From assembly GCA_038503035.1 (NCBI GenBank), contig JAVSML010025226.1, forward strand, positions 515,949 to 579,948: a stretch of DNA of 64,000 nucleotides, written 5' to 3'. Origin of the DNA: Crocodylus rhombifer (Eukaryota; Chordata; Crocodylia; Crocodylidae). The translations under genes were made by a program, and so were the position numbers. This document shows positions 31,253-42,790 of the stretch, one piece after another. Under the pieces are notes generated by a model. The model made no database searches. It had not been told where the DNA came from and saw only the letters and a program-made list of their open reading frames with translations. Position 1 is the stretch's first letter. Every line of letters starts with the position of its first letter.

Positions 31253-31781
31253 CCTTCGTACTGCCAGTGCACCTTGAGGAGTGAAGGCAAACTCCACCAT
31301 CATGCAGCACCTGCTCAGGCAGTAGTTGAAGTGCTCTTTCCAGTCATCCAGCTGTTTCCCACAGAGTTTTATCAGCCAGGCAGGAGAGGATGAGCTGGGT
31401 TCCAAACAGTGAGGGAGTGGATGATATCTCTGATGATGAAACTGGGGACCCCAGGAACATAGTGCAGGTCTACATCATCCTGGGGAGTGGGGAGTTGCAG
31501 AAGATGCAGGCATCATGGGCATTGCCCACCCAGCTGGCAAAGATGTGGGTGAAGTGACTGTGGTGGTCAACAATGACCTGCAGGATGATGGAGAAGTAGC
31601 CCTTGCAGTTGATAAATGTCTGGGCATCCTGGGCTAAACAAAAAATAAAAATGTGGGTGCCATCCATGGCCTGCATACAGTTAGGGAAGCCCATGCAGTG
31701 CAAGCCAGCAAACACCTTATGCAGGTTGACAATGTGGATGAAGCACTTGACTAGGACATCCTGGATGATCAGGCATAACTC
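31214..31781 (-). pseudogene. PIF/Harbinger transposase, DDE catalytic half (broken)
   Basis: The minus-strand text reads IIQDVLVKCFIHIVNLHKVFAG, GFPNCMQAMDGTHIFI, GYFSIILQVIVDHHSHFTHI, GNAHDACIF and, after a gap with stops, LIKLCGKQLDDWKEHFNYCLSRCCMMVEFAF. These are the blocks of the PIF/Harbinger (HARBI1-like) transposase. The three catalytic acids are present: Asp in MDGTH (31662-31664), Asp in VDHH (31566-31568) and Glu in MVEFAF (31292-31294). The enzyme would cut and paste the transposon. Two or more frame breaks lie near 31410-31470. The N-terminal half lies at 33246-33800, beyond a CR1 insertion. Confidence 0.9.
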
Positions 31782-33246
31782 GGCTTTATGAGCACTCGTG
31801 GTGCTCTAGTCTGGTGCCGGAGGACTGGAAGAAGGCCAACGTGGTTCCCATCTTCAAAAAAGGGAGGAAGGAGGACCCAGGAAACTATAGGCCAGTTAGT
31901 CTTACCTCGATCCTAGGCAAGCTGTTTGAGAAAATTATGCTGGCACACCTCCATGAGGGGCCAGCAGGGGACTGCATGCTTAGGGGCAACCAACACGGGT
32001 TCATCAGTGGCAGGTCCTGTCAGACCAACCTGGTGGCCTTCTATGATCAGATTACCAGGTCATTAGATGCAGGGGTAGCAGTGGACATAGTCTTCCTGGA
32101 CTTCTGGAAGGCTTTCGACACTGTGTCTCACCCCGTCTCATTAAGAAACTGGGGGACTGTGGTGTCGACACCCACACAGTCAAATGGGTCGCCAACTGGC
32201 TGGAGGGCCGCACGCAGAGGGTGGTAGTGGATGGGTCCTTCTCAACCTGGAAGGACGTGGGCAGTGGGGCTCCGCAGGGCTCGGTCCTCGGGCCCGCGCT
32301 GTTCATCATCTTCATCAGCGATTTGGATGAGGGGGTAAAAAGCACCCTGTTCAAATTTGCTGATGACACTAAGATGTGGGGGGATGTGGACACACTAGAA
32401 GGAAGCATCAGGCTACAATCAGACCTAGACAGGCTACAAGGGTGGGCAGATGTGAATAGGATGGGATTCAACACAGACAAATGCAAGGTGATGCACCTGG
32501 GGAGATACAACCGGCACCATACCTACAGGTTGGGGAACTCCCCTCTTGTCAGCACGGAGATGGAAAAGAATCTTGGAGTCATCGTTGACTCCAAGATGAA
32601 CATGGGTCAGCAGTGTAGAGATGCAGTCAGGAAGGCCAACCATACCTTGTCATGCATCCACAGATGCACCTTAAGCAGGTCCAAAGAGGTGATCCTCCCC
32701 CTCTATGCAGCACTGGTCAGGCCGCAGTTGGAGTACTGTGTCCAGTTCTGGGCGCTGCACTGCAAGAGGGATGTGGACAGCATGGAGAGGGTCCAGAGGG
32801 GGGCCACTCGCATGATTAGGGGACAGCAGAGGAGGGCCTATAAGGAGAGGCCACGGGACCTGAACCTGTTCAGCCTCCACAAGAGAAGGCTGAGGGAGGA
32901 TCTAGTCACCTGTTATAAACTAGTCAGGGGGGATCAGCAGGCATTGGGGGAGTCACTATTCCCCCGTGCAGTGCCAGGAGTGACCAGGAATAACGGTCAC
33001 AAGCTGGCAGAGGGCAGGTTTAGGCTAGATATCAGGAGGCGCTACTTCACTGTCAGGGCGGCTAGGATCTGGAACCAACTTCTAAGAGAAGTGGTGCTGG
33101 CTCCTACCCTGGGGGTTTTTAAGAGGAGGCTGGAAGAACATCTTGCTGGGGTCGTTTGACCCCAGTATTATTTCCTGCCATGGCAGGGGGTCGGACTAGA
33201 TGATCTACTCAGGTCCCTTCCGACCCTAGAAACTATTAAATTATGA
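31782..33246 (+). mobile_element. CR1 LINE copy inserted in the Harbinger transposase
   Basis: This is a 5'-truncated CR1 that begins inside the RT at ggctttatgagcactcgtgg and ends with the terminal repeat gaaactattaaattatgaaact. It is one of the best preserved copies: only one clear frameshift separates two long open stretches. Both flanks are Harbinger transposase sequence on the opposite strand, so it inserted into that gene after Harbinger was already in place. Confidence 0.93.
31814..33159 (+). pseudogene. CR1 reverse transcriptase, nearly open
   Basis: The first stretch (31814-32227) has VPIFKKGRKEDPGNYRPVSL, GKLFEKIMLAHLHEG, NQHGFISGRSCQTNLVAFYD and VFLDFWKAFDTVSHP. One base is missing near 32133, in the text that follows SHP. 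The second stretch (32221-33159) is open for 312 residues: VVVDGSFSTWKDVGSGAPQG, ALFIIFISDLDEGV, FKFADDTKMWGDV with both catalytic Asp residues, KNLGVIVDSKMNMGQQC, LVRPQLEYCVQFWAL, KRRLREDLVTCYKL and FKRRLEEHLAGVV. The first Asp sits in LDFWKAFD (family: LDFxKAFD). All ORF1, endonuclease and early RT are missing. Confidence 0.92.
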
Positions 33247-33800
33247 AACTCCCAGATGGCCTCTCTGGCTATGGTCTTGCCTACTTTGAACTAGCTAGTG
33301 ATGTAGCAGTAACTGCTGGGGGTGGCTTGCTTCATGACAGCGATGGCCAACCACTCCTCTGGAGTGAGGGATCACTGTATGCAGACATTCTGGCACATGT
33401 TATGGAGGAAAGCTGGGATACAATGTCCATGAAGGTGAGGGTGGAAGGTCTTGACCCACTGTTCATTGTCCCAGGTACCCAGGACAATCCACTCCCACAA
33501 GTCAGTGCTGGTGGCACGGGCCCAGAACTCACGCGCAATGGTCTGGAGATGGTGCCAGAGCACCTTGGCATCCAGGGCATCCTGGATGGCCTCAGTCATG
33601 TGAAAGTCAGTGGCCCAGTCCAGGATGCTGGATGGATATAGGGTGCAGTGAGTGGCTCTGGCTGGTCTGTCTGGCGACTGGCTTGGGGTATGAAGTCATG
33701 TGCCATGGTGACCAGCTGCCACTTCCTGTCCAGGTGGGTGTGCATGATGTCCTGCAGCCTCCGACAAGAGTTGTGCAAGGCAACAAGAAGGACACACCAC
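33246..33800 (-). pseudogene. PIF/Harbinger transposase, N-terminal half (broken)
   Basis: On the minus strand the text runs MHNSCRRLQDIMHTHLDRKW and then, in another frame, WIVLGTWDNEQWVKTF, followed by EEWLAIAVMKQATPSSYCYI, a stop, and FKVGKTIAREAI. These correspond to the Harbinger N-terminal blocks 'W..W.D..W...F' and 'VA.AL..LATP..YR.V...FGVGKST' that precede the DDE domain. The sequence stops at the end of the CR1 at 33246 and continues at 31781, so the two halves are one gene split by a 1.46-kb CR1. At least one stop and two frame changes are present. Confidence 0.85.
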
Positions 33801-34190
33801 AGCTACTGGGTCTCCTTGTTTGGCTGCAGGTAGTGGGACACCATGGCAGGTTGTGGGGCAGGCCAGGGCACAAAGACATGTGCAACTCACAATGCAGGGT
33901 GCTTGCTCTGGCTCTCTTCTGGAGTGCCGGGGTGTCAGGGGAGAGCCAATGGTGATGTAGCAGAGGGTTGGAGGTGTGTTTGTCCATGCCTGGCAACCAA
34001 TCAGGTGTGGCCCAGGTGCTCAGCTGCACTTGACAGTCTCCAGCAGTCCAGAGAGCCCACACAGCATGCTGGGAGGCACACAGGAGTGCCGCCAACCTGC
34101 TGCCCTCGGCCAATGCATACGTCCTGCGTGCCACTCCCCACACAGGGTGAACGTGTGTATTGTTCACCAATAATCTAACCTAGGCCTCTT
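33801..34190 (-). other. Probable Harbinger 5' region
   Basis: The sequence keeps the GC-rich texture of the transposase gene up to about 34190 and then changes abruptly to AT-rich DNA, so the element probably ends there. Minus-strand open frames in this stretch show no recognisable domain. I could not identify the terminal inverted repeat or the 3-bp TAA/TTA target duplication. Confidence 0.4.
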
Positions 34191-36337
34191 ACAGAAAACC
34201 ATGTAGGTTTGATCGATTCCTCCTTGGGCTTTTTGAACATCTGGACTTAGCCTTTGTGTAACAAATTATTACACATTCCCTTCTGCTGACAGCCCCTGCT
34301 GACTAACAGACAAGCAAAGTATCCTGTACTCCCTTCCTTCAAGAAGTCTGCCACTGCCTCTCATTTCACAGAGAACAGCCAGCGCAAAGGACAAAAGTTG
34401 AAAGGAGGGGTATGACTCTACTCTAGTAATGTGATCCTTTTACAACTGTATTTAATGAAAACTTCATTCCTTTTCCCGCTCAAACAGAAGGGAAATGTTT
34501 ATGTTTGCTACACATGTTGTATTTAGATAAAGGAACAAGGGGTGACAGTGTCTTTCGTTCACTTAAAATAGAAGAGGTTAGAGGCTAATTCAGCCTCTTA
34601 TTAATTTGTTGGTAAATATAATTTTACTATTCAACTGACACTAATAAATGTTCTGAGGGATGAAGTTTTGACGTTGTTTCTTTACCCTTGTGCTGCATAT
34701 AAACAGTAATTGGCTAACTGGCAGCCTCATGACTAGATATAAAACGTCTGTTTATATAGTTCAAATGTCAATTTCTTTTCTGCTTTGTCTGCAGAATAAA
34801 CAGAATGAAAAAATGTGACAGTAACAAAATTTTGCAACTTTTGAAAAAGCGTTTGGACCACTGGACAAGCTGGGAGAAAAAAATCCTTTCAGTTTACATT
34901 TTTCTGGCCTTTGTTTTGCATACAGCTGTGTTATAGCTTATAGCAACTAATCCTTTTTTAGTTGTTAAAGGAGCCTTTAAGTTGTTTGGACACATTTCGC
35001 AGGAAACTTTCCTGCTTTTAACTTCTCTACAGAATACACAAATACATTTCTGCACAGAATTTCTGTTCTGTACTTGATTTAAGAAATGCTTTCTATAGCA
35101 CACTCTATGTGAAGTGTTTAAGATATTTTACCCGATTTATAGAATTTATTGAATTACAAACTAAATTTGCTGTGTCTCAGTTTTATACTTACCAGGAAAT
35201 CATTTGGTTTTCTGCAATTTCATGTTACTATGTGGCTCTTTTAAATGTGGTTACCAACTGCACATAAACACATCACAGCCACTTTCAAACTCATGTCCTC
35301 ACTTACGAGCTTCGGAGAGTTTTTTTAACTAACCAATGGATAATTTAAATGAATTGATACCCACCATTTGATAATCCTTAATTTCTTCTCAAATGATGAG
35401 GCTAGGCCATTTTTCAATACTGTGTACCAGATAGATCTCAGAAACTGGTCTAATTGAGGAAAGTTTTCATAATGATTAGCTGTATATATTCTCCATGCCC
35501 TGTACTTTATGCCTAATGGTGTAAAAAGTCCTGGGACTTCACAGCCCAGCAGGGGGTAGCCAAGTACTGGCAACTAAGATTAAGTCCAACTTCATAGTCT
35601 CCTTCATTATAAGGACAGCTATACAGAGCATTCATTCTCTAAACAGATTTCACTTTTTGATGGCTTGGATTATTTATCCTATCATAGATATATTGTGCCC
35701 CAAGAGGAATCTGTGCCATGTGAATCCTCAGCACAGAATTTTGTAATAGATTTTCCCCTCTAATGTTTTAAGAAAGCACTCAGGTTAGAGTTATGTAGCT
35801 TAGACACATATCCCCATCTTTGGGGGCTTATGGGTGTGTTTTGAAAAACATTTGAAGATTTTCAAATTTTGTTGTCTGATATTCAAAATGTTTTGCCAGA
35901 CTTGTATACAGATTGTCATGACATGGAAAACCAGAACCGTCTGGATGGCCAGAGACTTGCCATTGGCATGCATGAAATATCAATGTGTGATGAAAGTCAT
36001 ACAAAAAGTAGGCACACAGAGAACATCAGGGGTGTTCCTCTGATGGTGCTAGCATAAATGGAATCTATGCTCTTAAGATCTGGGTCCCATTGACCTTTGT
36101 GTTTAATAGCTCAAGGACCTGAGAGATATATTTATCAATAGAAGACCCATTGCAGAGACAGGTATCATTGCTTCGGTAGAAAGATGCTGGAGAACATTCA
36201 CCAAAATATCTGATGAAAGCAATTGTGAAATCTTGCAGTTTGGGTGCTGTGCTTCAGATTGAAGAAAGATACCTGTACCTGTAGTGTATGAAAGGAAGTG
36301 TTGGAATTAAATTCCCACCACCACCACCAGAATAGCA
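34191..36337. other. AT-rich unique sequence
   Basis: The base composition changes sharply at about 34190 and few insertions are visible from here on. No exon with family similarity is present. A 62-codon frame at 35869-36057 has a protein-like residue mix (Asp, Glu, His, Met), but no domain, no splice signals I can defend and no partner. I leave it as noncoding. Confidence 0.55.
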
Positions 36338-36575
36338 GCAATAATAATACAGTACCACTCAGAGACCCTAGAAAAGATCAAGGCTTTCTTTTGCTAGGCA
36401 TTGTACATACAAATAAGAGTCCATGTAGGAGAAATGAGAAAGAATTACTATTCTTGATATGGTGAAAAGAAATAGAGGCTAGTTTAGAGCCACAAAGGAA
36501 GTCTGTGGCTGAGCAACAGGACTCCTCTGAGTTCCAGACAGGGGCTTTAACCACCAAGCCATCCTTCTCCTCCTA
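36338..36575 (-). repeat. MIR/CORE-SINE-like copy with L2-type tail
   Basis: Text such as cagtaccactcagagaccct, gctaggcattgtacatac, ggaagtctgtggctgagc, gactcctctgagttccagac and taaccaccaagccatcctt follows in order the reverse complement of the common sauropsid MIR-like SINE. It is complete or nearly so, about 240 bp, and strongly diverged. Confidence 0.65.
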
Positions 36576-38882
36576 GAACAGAAAAAATTCTTGGTTGAGA
36601 AATATGTTGAGCAGAATCTTCATTCTTATTTTTTAAAGCAAGTAAGAGCCACTCACTAACTATACTCTTGCATGGAAACAGCACAGTTAATGCCTCTTTA
36701 AAAGACTGCTATTGAGGATAGAATAGTTCATTTCTCTTAGCACCTACTCACTTTGTTGCTTTCCCTCACATACCAGTCTGGTTTTACATTGCTTTTCTTT
36801 GTTCTGTTTTCTTTAGTGCAATGAACCTTTACATTATGACTTTCTGCTGTAGTTTTAACCTCTAATATGCAACCATTACAGCTTATCTTGTCTCCTAAAT
36901 TACTCTAAAATCCAATTATAAAAACCTCTTTCCTTCAATAGCATACAACTTGCCACATTACTAAGATGCTGGTTTGCTCTTTTGTTTTTCTAAATTAATA
37001 ATAACCACAATTTTCCGTCCGGTCTTAGTACTGAAGACTTTACATTGCCCTAGCACTTTCCCATAATATATATTATGTTTATTTTTATATTCTAGTTGTG
37101 TTAAGAAAAAATGAGAAAGGTCTTGAAAAAAAATCTACAGGTCAACTTTTATATATAAAAGTTTCTAACATTATGAAAGACCATAGTGGAAAGATTTTTA
37201 ACTTAATAGGTAAATCCTCACTCAAAAAAATATTCTCCCATAGTAGAATAGTAACCCACCATTTTCAGTAGATTTTTTGTTGGCAATACTGTTGCTAATT
37301 TAAGATATTATTTGTTGATTTCAAAGTAAGAGTTCTGCTATATGATAATCTGCAAGGAAACTACAAGACACTAATGTAGTATAATATAGATCCACTGAAG
37401 TCAAAACAGCTATATTCCTTTATGCCAAATGAGGTTCTAGCTCATAATATCTTATTAAGAAAAGGACCAGAGTACCATAACATAATAGACTGTTTGTTTT
37501 GGAAGTTTATAAAATATATATCCTGATTTACCATAATTTCTGATTTTGCTCTCTGAAATGCCATGGTCTCCAAGTTAATGTTCCAAACATAGATAGTGTC
37601 CTGACATTAAAACCTTTTCTCCTGGATCACTAACAATGTTAATACAACTACCAGCCTGTTTTTAATAAACCTTTTAGTACTGCAAGCATTTTCTGAAACC
37701 CAGTGTGATGATCCAGTAATAAAAGGGATACTGTGGAAAAGAAGATGCTCCATGTAGCTTGCAGCTTGAGTGAAATTTACCAGAAGGGCACACTAATCAG
37801 TAAATAACATAATCACATGCACACACAAAACAACCCACCACCCCATAATCACAATCATGTGCAACAAATTAGCAATGAAAGAAGCCCTCAGAAATGAAAG
37901 AAGACTTACAGGGAGAAGAGGTGTTTCTTTTTACAATAGCTGTCATCATGATAATAATTAACAACAGGAGATGAGCCCATACTTAAAAAAAAAAGCATCT
38001 GATTATGACAAAGGTGGTTTCCAGTTTTAAAACTAAGTGCGTGCACAAAAGAATATGATGTGGTCTTTCCAGATCCCTTAGGCTAGGAGCAGCTGTTACA
38101 TTTGTCTTGGGACAAGTGTTACTTTCAATAATAGTGAACTGCACATACAGAGAGATCCTGCTCACATATAATTCAATGGCAAAACTGATCAACTGACACA
38201 GGATCGAGATCTAAATTAGAATGGCATTTCTAGAGGACACTGGAACTGTAAAAGGCAAGCCTTGTTCAAGGAGCCCTGACTGTACTGGGGTTGCAGCAGT
38301 TTTTAAGAAGCCAGGGGACTTTCTTCTTTTCTGTAGTGTGAAGAACACTGTGAATTTAATTAAAGCTTGCAGAGCTGATACATTTGCAAAGCTATTGGCT
38401 AATCAGTCATCTCAAACACTTAGAATTCATGTTTTTTGTTTTATTTTTTAATCATATTGATCATTGTATGATAGCTGCTTTGAGAACTATTTCTAACTTT
38501 TTTAAAAGGAGCTAATATAAATTAACTTGTACTAGTGGATCTCTAGAAGAAGTTGAAGACATACATCTATACATGTATATATAGATATATAATTAAAGTT
38601 CAAGGTAACATTGAAATGAATAATTATTTACTATTTTGTTAAATGCTGACATGTATGACAGCAATCGTATATTAGTACAAATGGCTCATTAGTTGCTTTG
38701 TAGGGCTGCACTGGTTTTAAGATTCAAAATCTCTTCTGATTTTTGCTGTTCAATTTTTGGCAGTGGGCCAGATGCAGATATGCATAATATTTCACTGTTA
38801 GACCTTGCAAACAGAATATCCTGCTGTGCTAAAGAAAACATTGTGTTCCTTACCACATGAAAATAATCCATCACTTTTCAAT

Positions 38883-38922
<40 letters not shown>

Positions 38923-40619
38923 AAAATCCTCTACCTGTTTTTTCCATCAGACTCAAGAAAAATTAATGGCTACGATGTGAAAGGTGGACTCTTTGTACAT
39001 GATCCATTAAAGTACAAACTAATCAAAATATATCTAGTATCTGATTTGCTAAGCAATTTGGACCCAGAGGCAAGCTGCAGAAATGCTATCCTACAACTTT
39101 TGCCATCTTTTTCTATCTGCATTAACTTGTTTGTTTTAAATATCACATGCAGAGAAAAAAAATAAATATACAGCAATCTAGAACATCCGTCATGCCGCTC
39201 ACAGTTATTATATGTACTACATTATATGTTAAATAAATCTATAAGAAATTTAGCAATGTGCTAAACAAAATGCACCCTATGAAATGCAGTTTTGTGCACA
39301 AAGTAAATATGACCCATAGAGTCCCTTATTTCCAAGTTTTGGAAATAGACACCCGTCAGCACAGTAAGCTCATTCTTCGTGGAGCTAGGTCAGCACCACA
39401 TACACTTGGTTTCAACTCTGTGGGGGGGATAAAACATATCCTTCTGTTGCATTTTATCATGTATTGCTGTGCTTCTTGACCTTTTGCTATGCGATGTATA
39501 CCATGAAAATCTGGATATTTACTAAATATAAAAGTTAACTTGACTTGGATAGCTAAGGCATTTCCCATGAAAAATTCAGGGAATATAAATATGCCATTGG
39601 CTACTATACTGTACTATATAACGTATACCTACAGTGACTACTTTTGTATATCTCCTCTGTAATCATACTTAAACACTCTAGCTATCCTAGTACACAAGCA
39701 AAAGTTTATTCATTTTCTGGCACTAGAAAACTAGTCCAGGAACCAGTTGCCTTTCGTGGACATACCGTGCTCACAAACAGGATTACTTGCAGTCACGATA
39801 GCCTACCACCTTACCTTTTCAACCCATGGGGCACTAGGTGTCCACCACACTACCCAACTCCAGGCTTTGACATTTTAGGAAAGTTTTGTTTTTTTTTTAA
39901 ACTGACTAAGGTCCCGTGTCTTATGTACACTTGCAGCCTGTGAATGCCCTGAACCTAAATGGAGAACATCAGGTTTGGTGGCTGCCAAGCCAGGTGAGGA
40001 AGTTCATAAGAAGAGTGTTGTTGGAAGTGCAAATTTGAACAGAAAATCTGAGCATGACAGGTTCATCAAACTGGGAGGCACCGCCAGGCTCATGGCTTGT
40101 GATTGCTGAGCATTCTTCATTGGTCCCCTTTGAAGAATTTTAAGTAGTGCATTTTTAGACCATTGAATTTTGAACTTCTGATCACCCCTTTCCTCCAGTT
40201 GTGAAAACAAGAGCTTGTCAGTCGAAAAAGGAGTTCTCAACAGAGCTGTCGGAAGGTGATGTGTGACATGTGTCAAAATGAGAGCTCTGTTATGTAGCCG
40301 TGATAGCATTCGATTAGGATGACTTGCCAATCCACAAATACAGTGGGTGTTTTGCCACCCACTTACTTTGCTTTTTTTCAATCTGTTTTTAGAGCAGGTT
40401 TGGGATGTGGCAGATGGGTATTACATTTCCTATTAGAAGTGCCCATTCCTCCCAAGACTGAAATAAAGCATAAGTGGGAGGGGAAAATTTGGACAGATTT
40501 CAAATGATCATTTTGCAAAAGAAATGATTTCCTGATTATTTCCTTTGGAATCACATGTCTGTTATCATCTCTGTTTTTGTTCTTTTTCAGATAGGAGAGA
40601 AAAAACAAAAAGAAAGTCC
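36576..40619. other. AT-rich unique sequence
   Basis: No gene is supported. A (CA)n microsatellite lies at 38886-38920. A (TA)-rich stretch lies near 38570-38600. The rest is noncoding with no visible family repeats. Open frames are short and uninformative. Confidence 0.55.
38886..38920. repeat. (CA)n microsatellite
   Basis: About 17 uninterrupted CA units followed by ccaaaatcc. Confidence 0.97.
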
Positions 40620-40760
40620 AGTGGCTAGAATAGAAGAGTGTCAATTTCTGGCTCTACCACTGATGTATTCTCTGATGTTGGCAAGGCACTTAACCTCTTG
40701 GTACTGATCAGTTCACTCATATATAAAATAGGTAAAATCACTTTGTAGATACTGATTTTG
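40620..40760 (+). repeat. MIR SINE fragment
   Basis: The order tttctggctctaccactga, ggcaaggcacttaacctctt, cactcatatataaaataggtaaaatca is the core of MIR (remembered consensus 'ctggctctgccact...gggcaagtcacttaacctct...cctcatctgtaaaatgggga'). The match is good for so old a family. Confidence 0.75.
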
Positions 40761-42360
40761 GTTGAGGTGAACTTAAAATGTGCATTTATCTATGATCAGT
40801 GATTTTGGTCAAGGTTTACCTTGTAGAACAATTAATCTTTTTTTCCGGTAATAGAAAATCTATTGGTCTGATTTTATAAAGTGTGTAGAACCCACCCATC
40901 TAGTCAGTCAATCAAAACAGTGGGTACTCAGCACCTCCAAAAATCAGGCCACATTTTACAAGACATGCCATTTACACCTCTATAATTAATAAATGCAATT
41001 TCCCTTTAAAGCAGGCATACAATTTCTTTTTTATGAAAACCTCAGTTTACCCTCCCTTGAATTACTGCACATACAGTTTGGCTAGGGAATGAGTTTGTAA
41101 TGATTTGGTATATTAATTAATTAATTTACAGCTAAAATTAATTTTAAAAAAACACTCTAAGAAATCTAGCTTCTGGTGTCAGTCCTTTTCTTTGTCTCTA
41201 ATAATCCGAGTTACAGAATAATATGAATGTTTCAGACTTTTTTCATATAGTTGATTGAAATATTTTACATGGGTTTTGATTAAATCATTTTGGGATATGT
41301 AGTTATTTTTGGCATTACATTTTAGAGCTTCACTCTTCTCTTTCAGCAGAGGCTAAAGAATAATGTCCTATATCAAATAGTCCTATAGAAAGCACTTTCA
41401 AAATGGCTCCCATTGTATTCAATAGCATTACCAACCGCAACAACTAAGATGGTGCATTGCATGTCATTTCCCTTTCTTCTGCTCTGCCCCCTGTGTGTAT
41501 CTTGGCTTCATGGTTCCCTTCTGCTCCATACCTCCGTTCAGTGTTATCTCCACTTGCTACTGGACATAGGAACTAATTTAAAGGCTTAACCATAGTCTCT
41601 TGCTTGTAGGAAGCACTACAGAAACAGCCTCTTTAGTGCATACTAGTAGAGGGGATACCACATGCAGCAACTTCTTTAGCCAATTCCACGGATCCAGCAC
41701 TAGCACTGGCAGTCTACAGAGCTTTCCTTGTCTTGAAGGACAGTTGGCATGACACAAAGGCCTTTGAAAGCGGTGAAGAAGGAAGTAGAAAAAACCTGGA
41801 AAGTCTCCTAGGAAATATTGCAGCAAGAAAAAAAAGGGGGAAAGTGAAGCTGAGAGACTAAATCTGTAGGGAAAAAATGTGGCGGGAAATATGTAATAAA
41901 GAAAATACTGATCAAGCATAAGGAGTAAAAAAAGGAAGCAGTATTTACAGGGTTGAGAGACCTATTGGGGAGCTTAAGAAACAGCTGATACAAAAAAGAA
42001 AAATGCCAACAATTCCTAAATGAAAGGCAGAGAGATTAGCCAAATGTAACCAACATTAAAGTAAATGTAGGTTTGTCAAAGCACTACAAACAGTACAAGG
42101 GAAAAAGCCAAGCACAGTCAGCTAGTTTTTCCAAACATCTAAAGGTGCCAGCTGGCATCTTCTGGAGGAAACATCCATCAGCAATGTGATAGAGTGTTTT
42201 TTCTTCTTCTTCTTCTTCTTCATTGACCATAACAATATTTACCCAGGTATTTGCAATGTCTGCAACGTGATCATTAGTCCAGGAAACGAAGGCAGATATG
42301 TTTGAAAAGCAGTTTTAAATTGCCTCCTACAAAGATACTCACTGTAGTGACTTTATGAGG
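40761..42360. other. AT-rich unique sequence with a (TTC)n repeat
   Basis: The words gtgggtactcagcacctcc and aaaatcaggcc (40921-40949) resemble a piece of an old dispersed sauropsid repeat. A (TTC)n stretch of eight units lies at 42200-42222. No gene is supported. Confidence 0.5.
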
Positions 42361-42790
42361 AAAACAGGGAGTGGATCCGAAGAGTGTGCAGCGGCATGGC
42401 TGTACTCTACTTTTGGATTGGAGCTCACCCTGGGAGCGACTGGGGCTTTTTGAAGTCCCCAAAGCAGGGAAGAATCCACCTCCTTTCCCTTCCTGGTCAG
42501 AGGCATGTGCTTTCCCCCACCCCTCCTTGCACCTGCTGCTACTACTTTCCTTGCCATCCCAAAGCCAGAGAAGCTTCAAAGTTGCTCCTGCCCAGTCCAG
42601 CCAGGCTGCACAATGGTGGGTTCACCTGGGAACAGTGACAGCAGCAGAGGCAATGGGTGGCGGGGGCCGAGGGGGTCCCTCTTTCCATGCCTGCTCCCAG
42701 GGGGACTGGGCGGGGTGGGGGAACCTCCTCCATCCCACCTCCACTGCTACTGCTATCACTGGAGGGAAGTGGAGCATCTGTTGGCCTGCT
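42361..42790. other. GC-rich island in AT-rich DNA
   Basis: Around 42640-42720 the sequence is very GC-rich (ggtggcgggggccgagggggtcc, actgggcggggtgggg) and includes several CpG pairs. Open frames on both strands overlap and have no domain. It could be a small CpG island, a processed fragment or the core of a DNA transposon like those at 8.3 and 59.3 kb. No choice is possible from sequence alone. Confidence 0.4.

Noticed and set aside
33607..34170. 187-codon minus-strand frame as a host gene
   Set aside because: Only its far end overlaps Harbinger N-terminal text in another frame. It has no domain and lies in the GC-rich Harbinger 5' region.
35869..36057. 62-codon frame with a protein-like residue mix as a possible exon
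   Set aside because: No domain, no defensible splice sites and no neighbouring exon; length is within chance.
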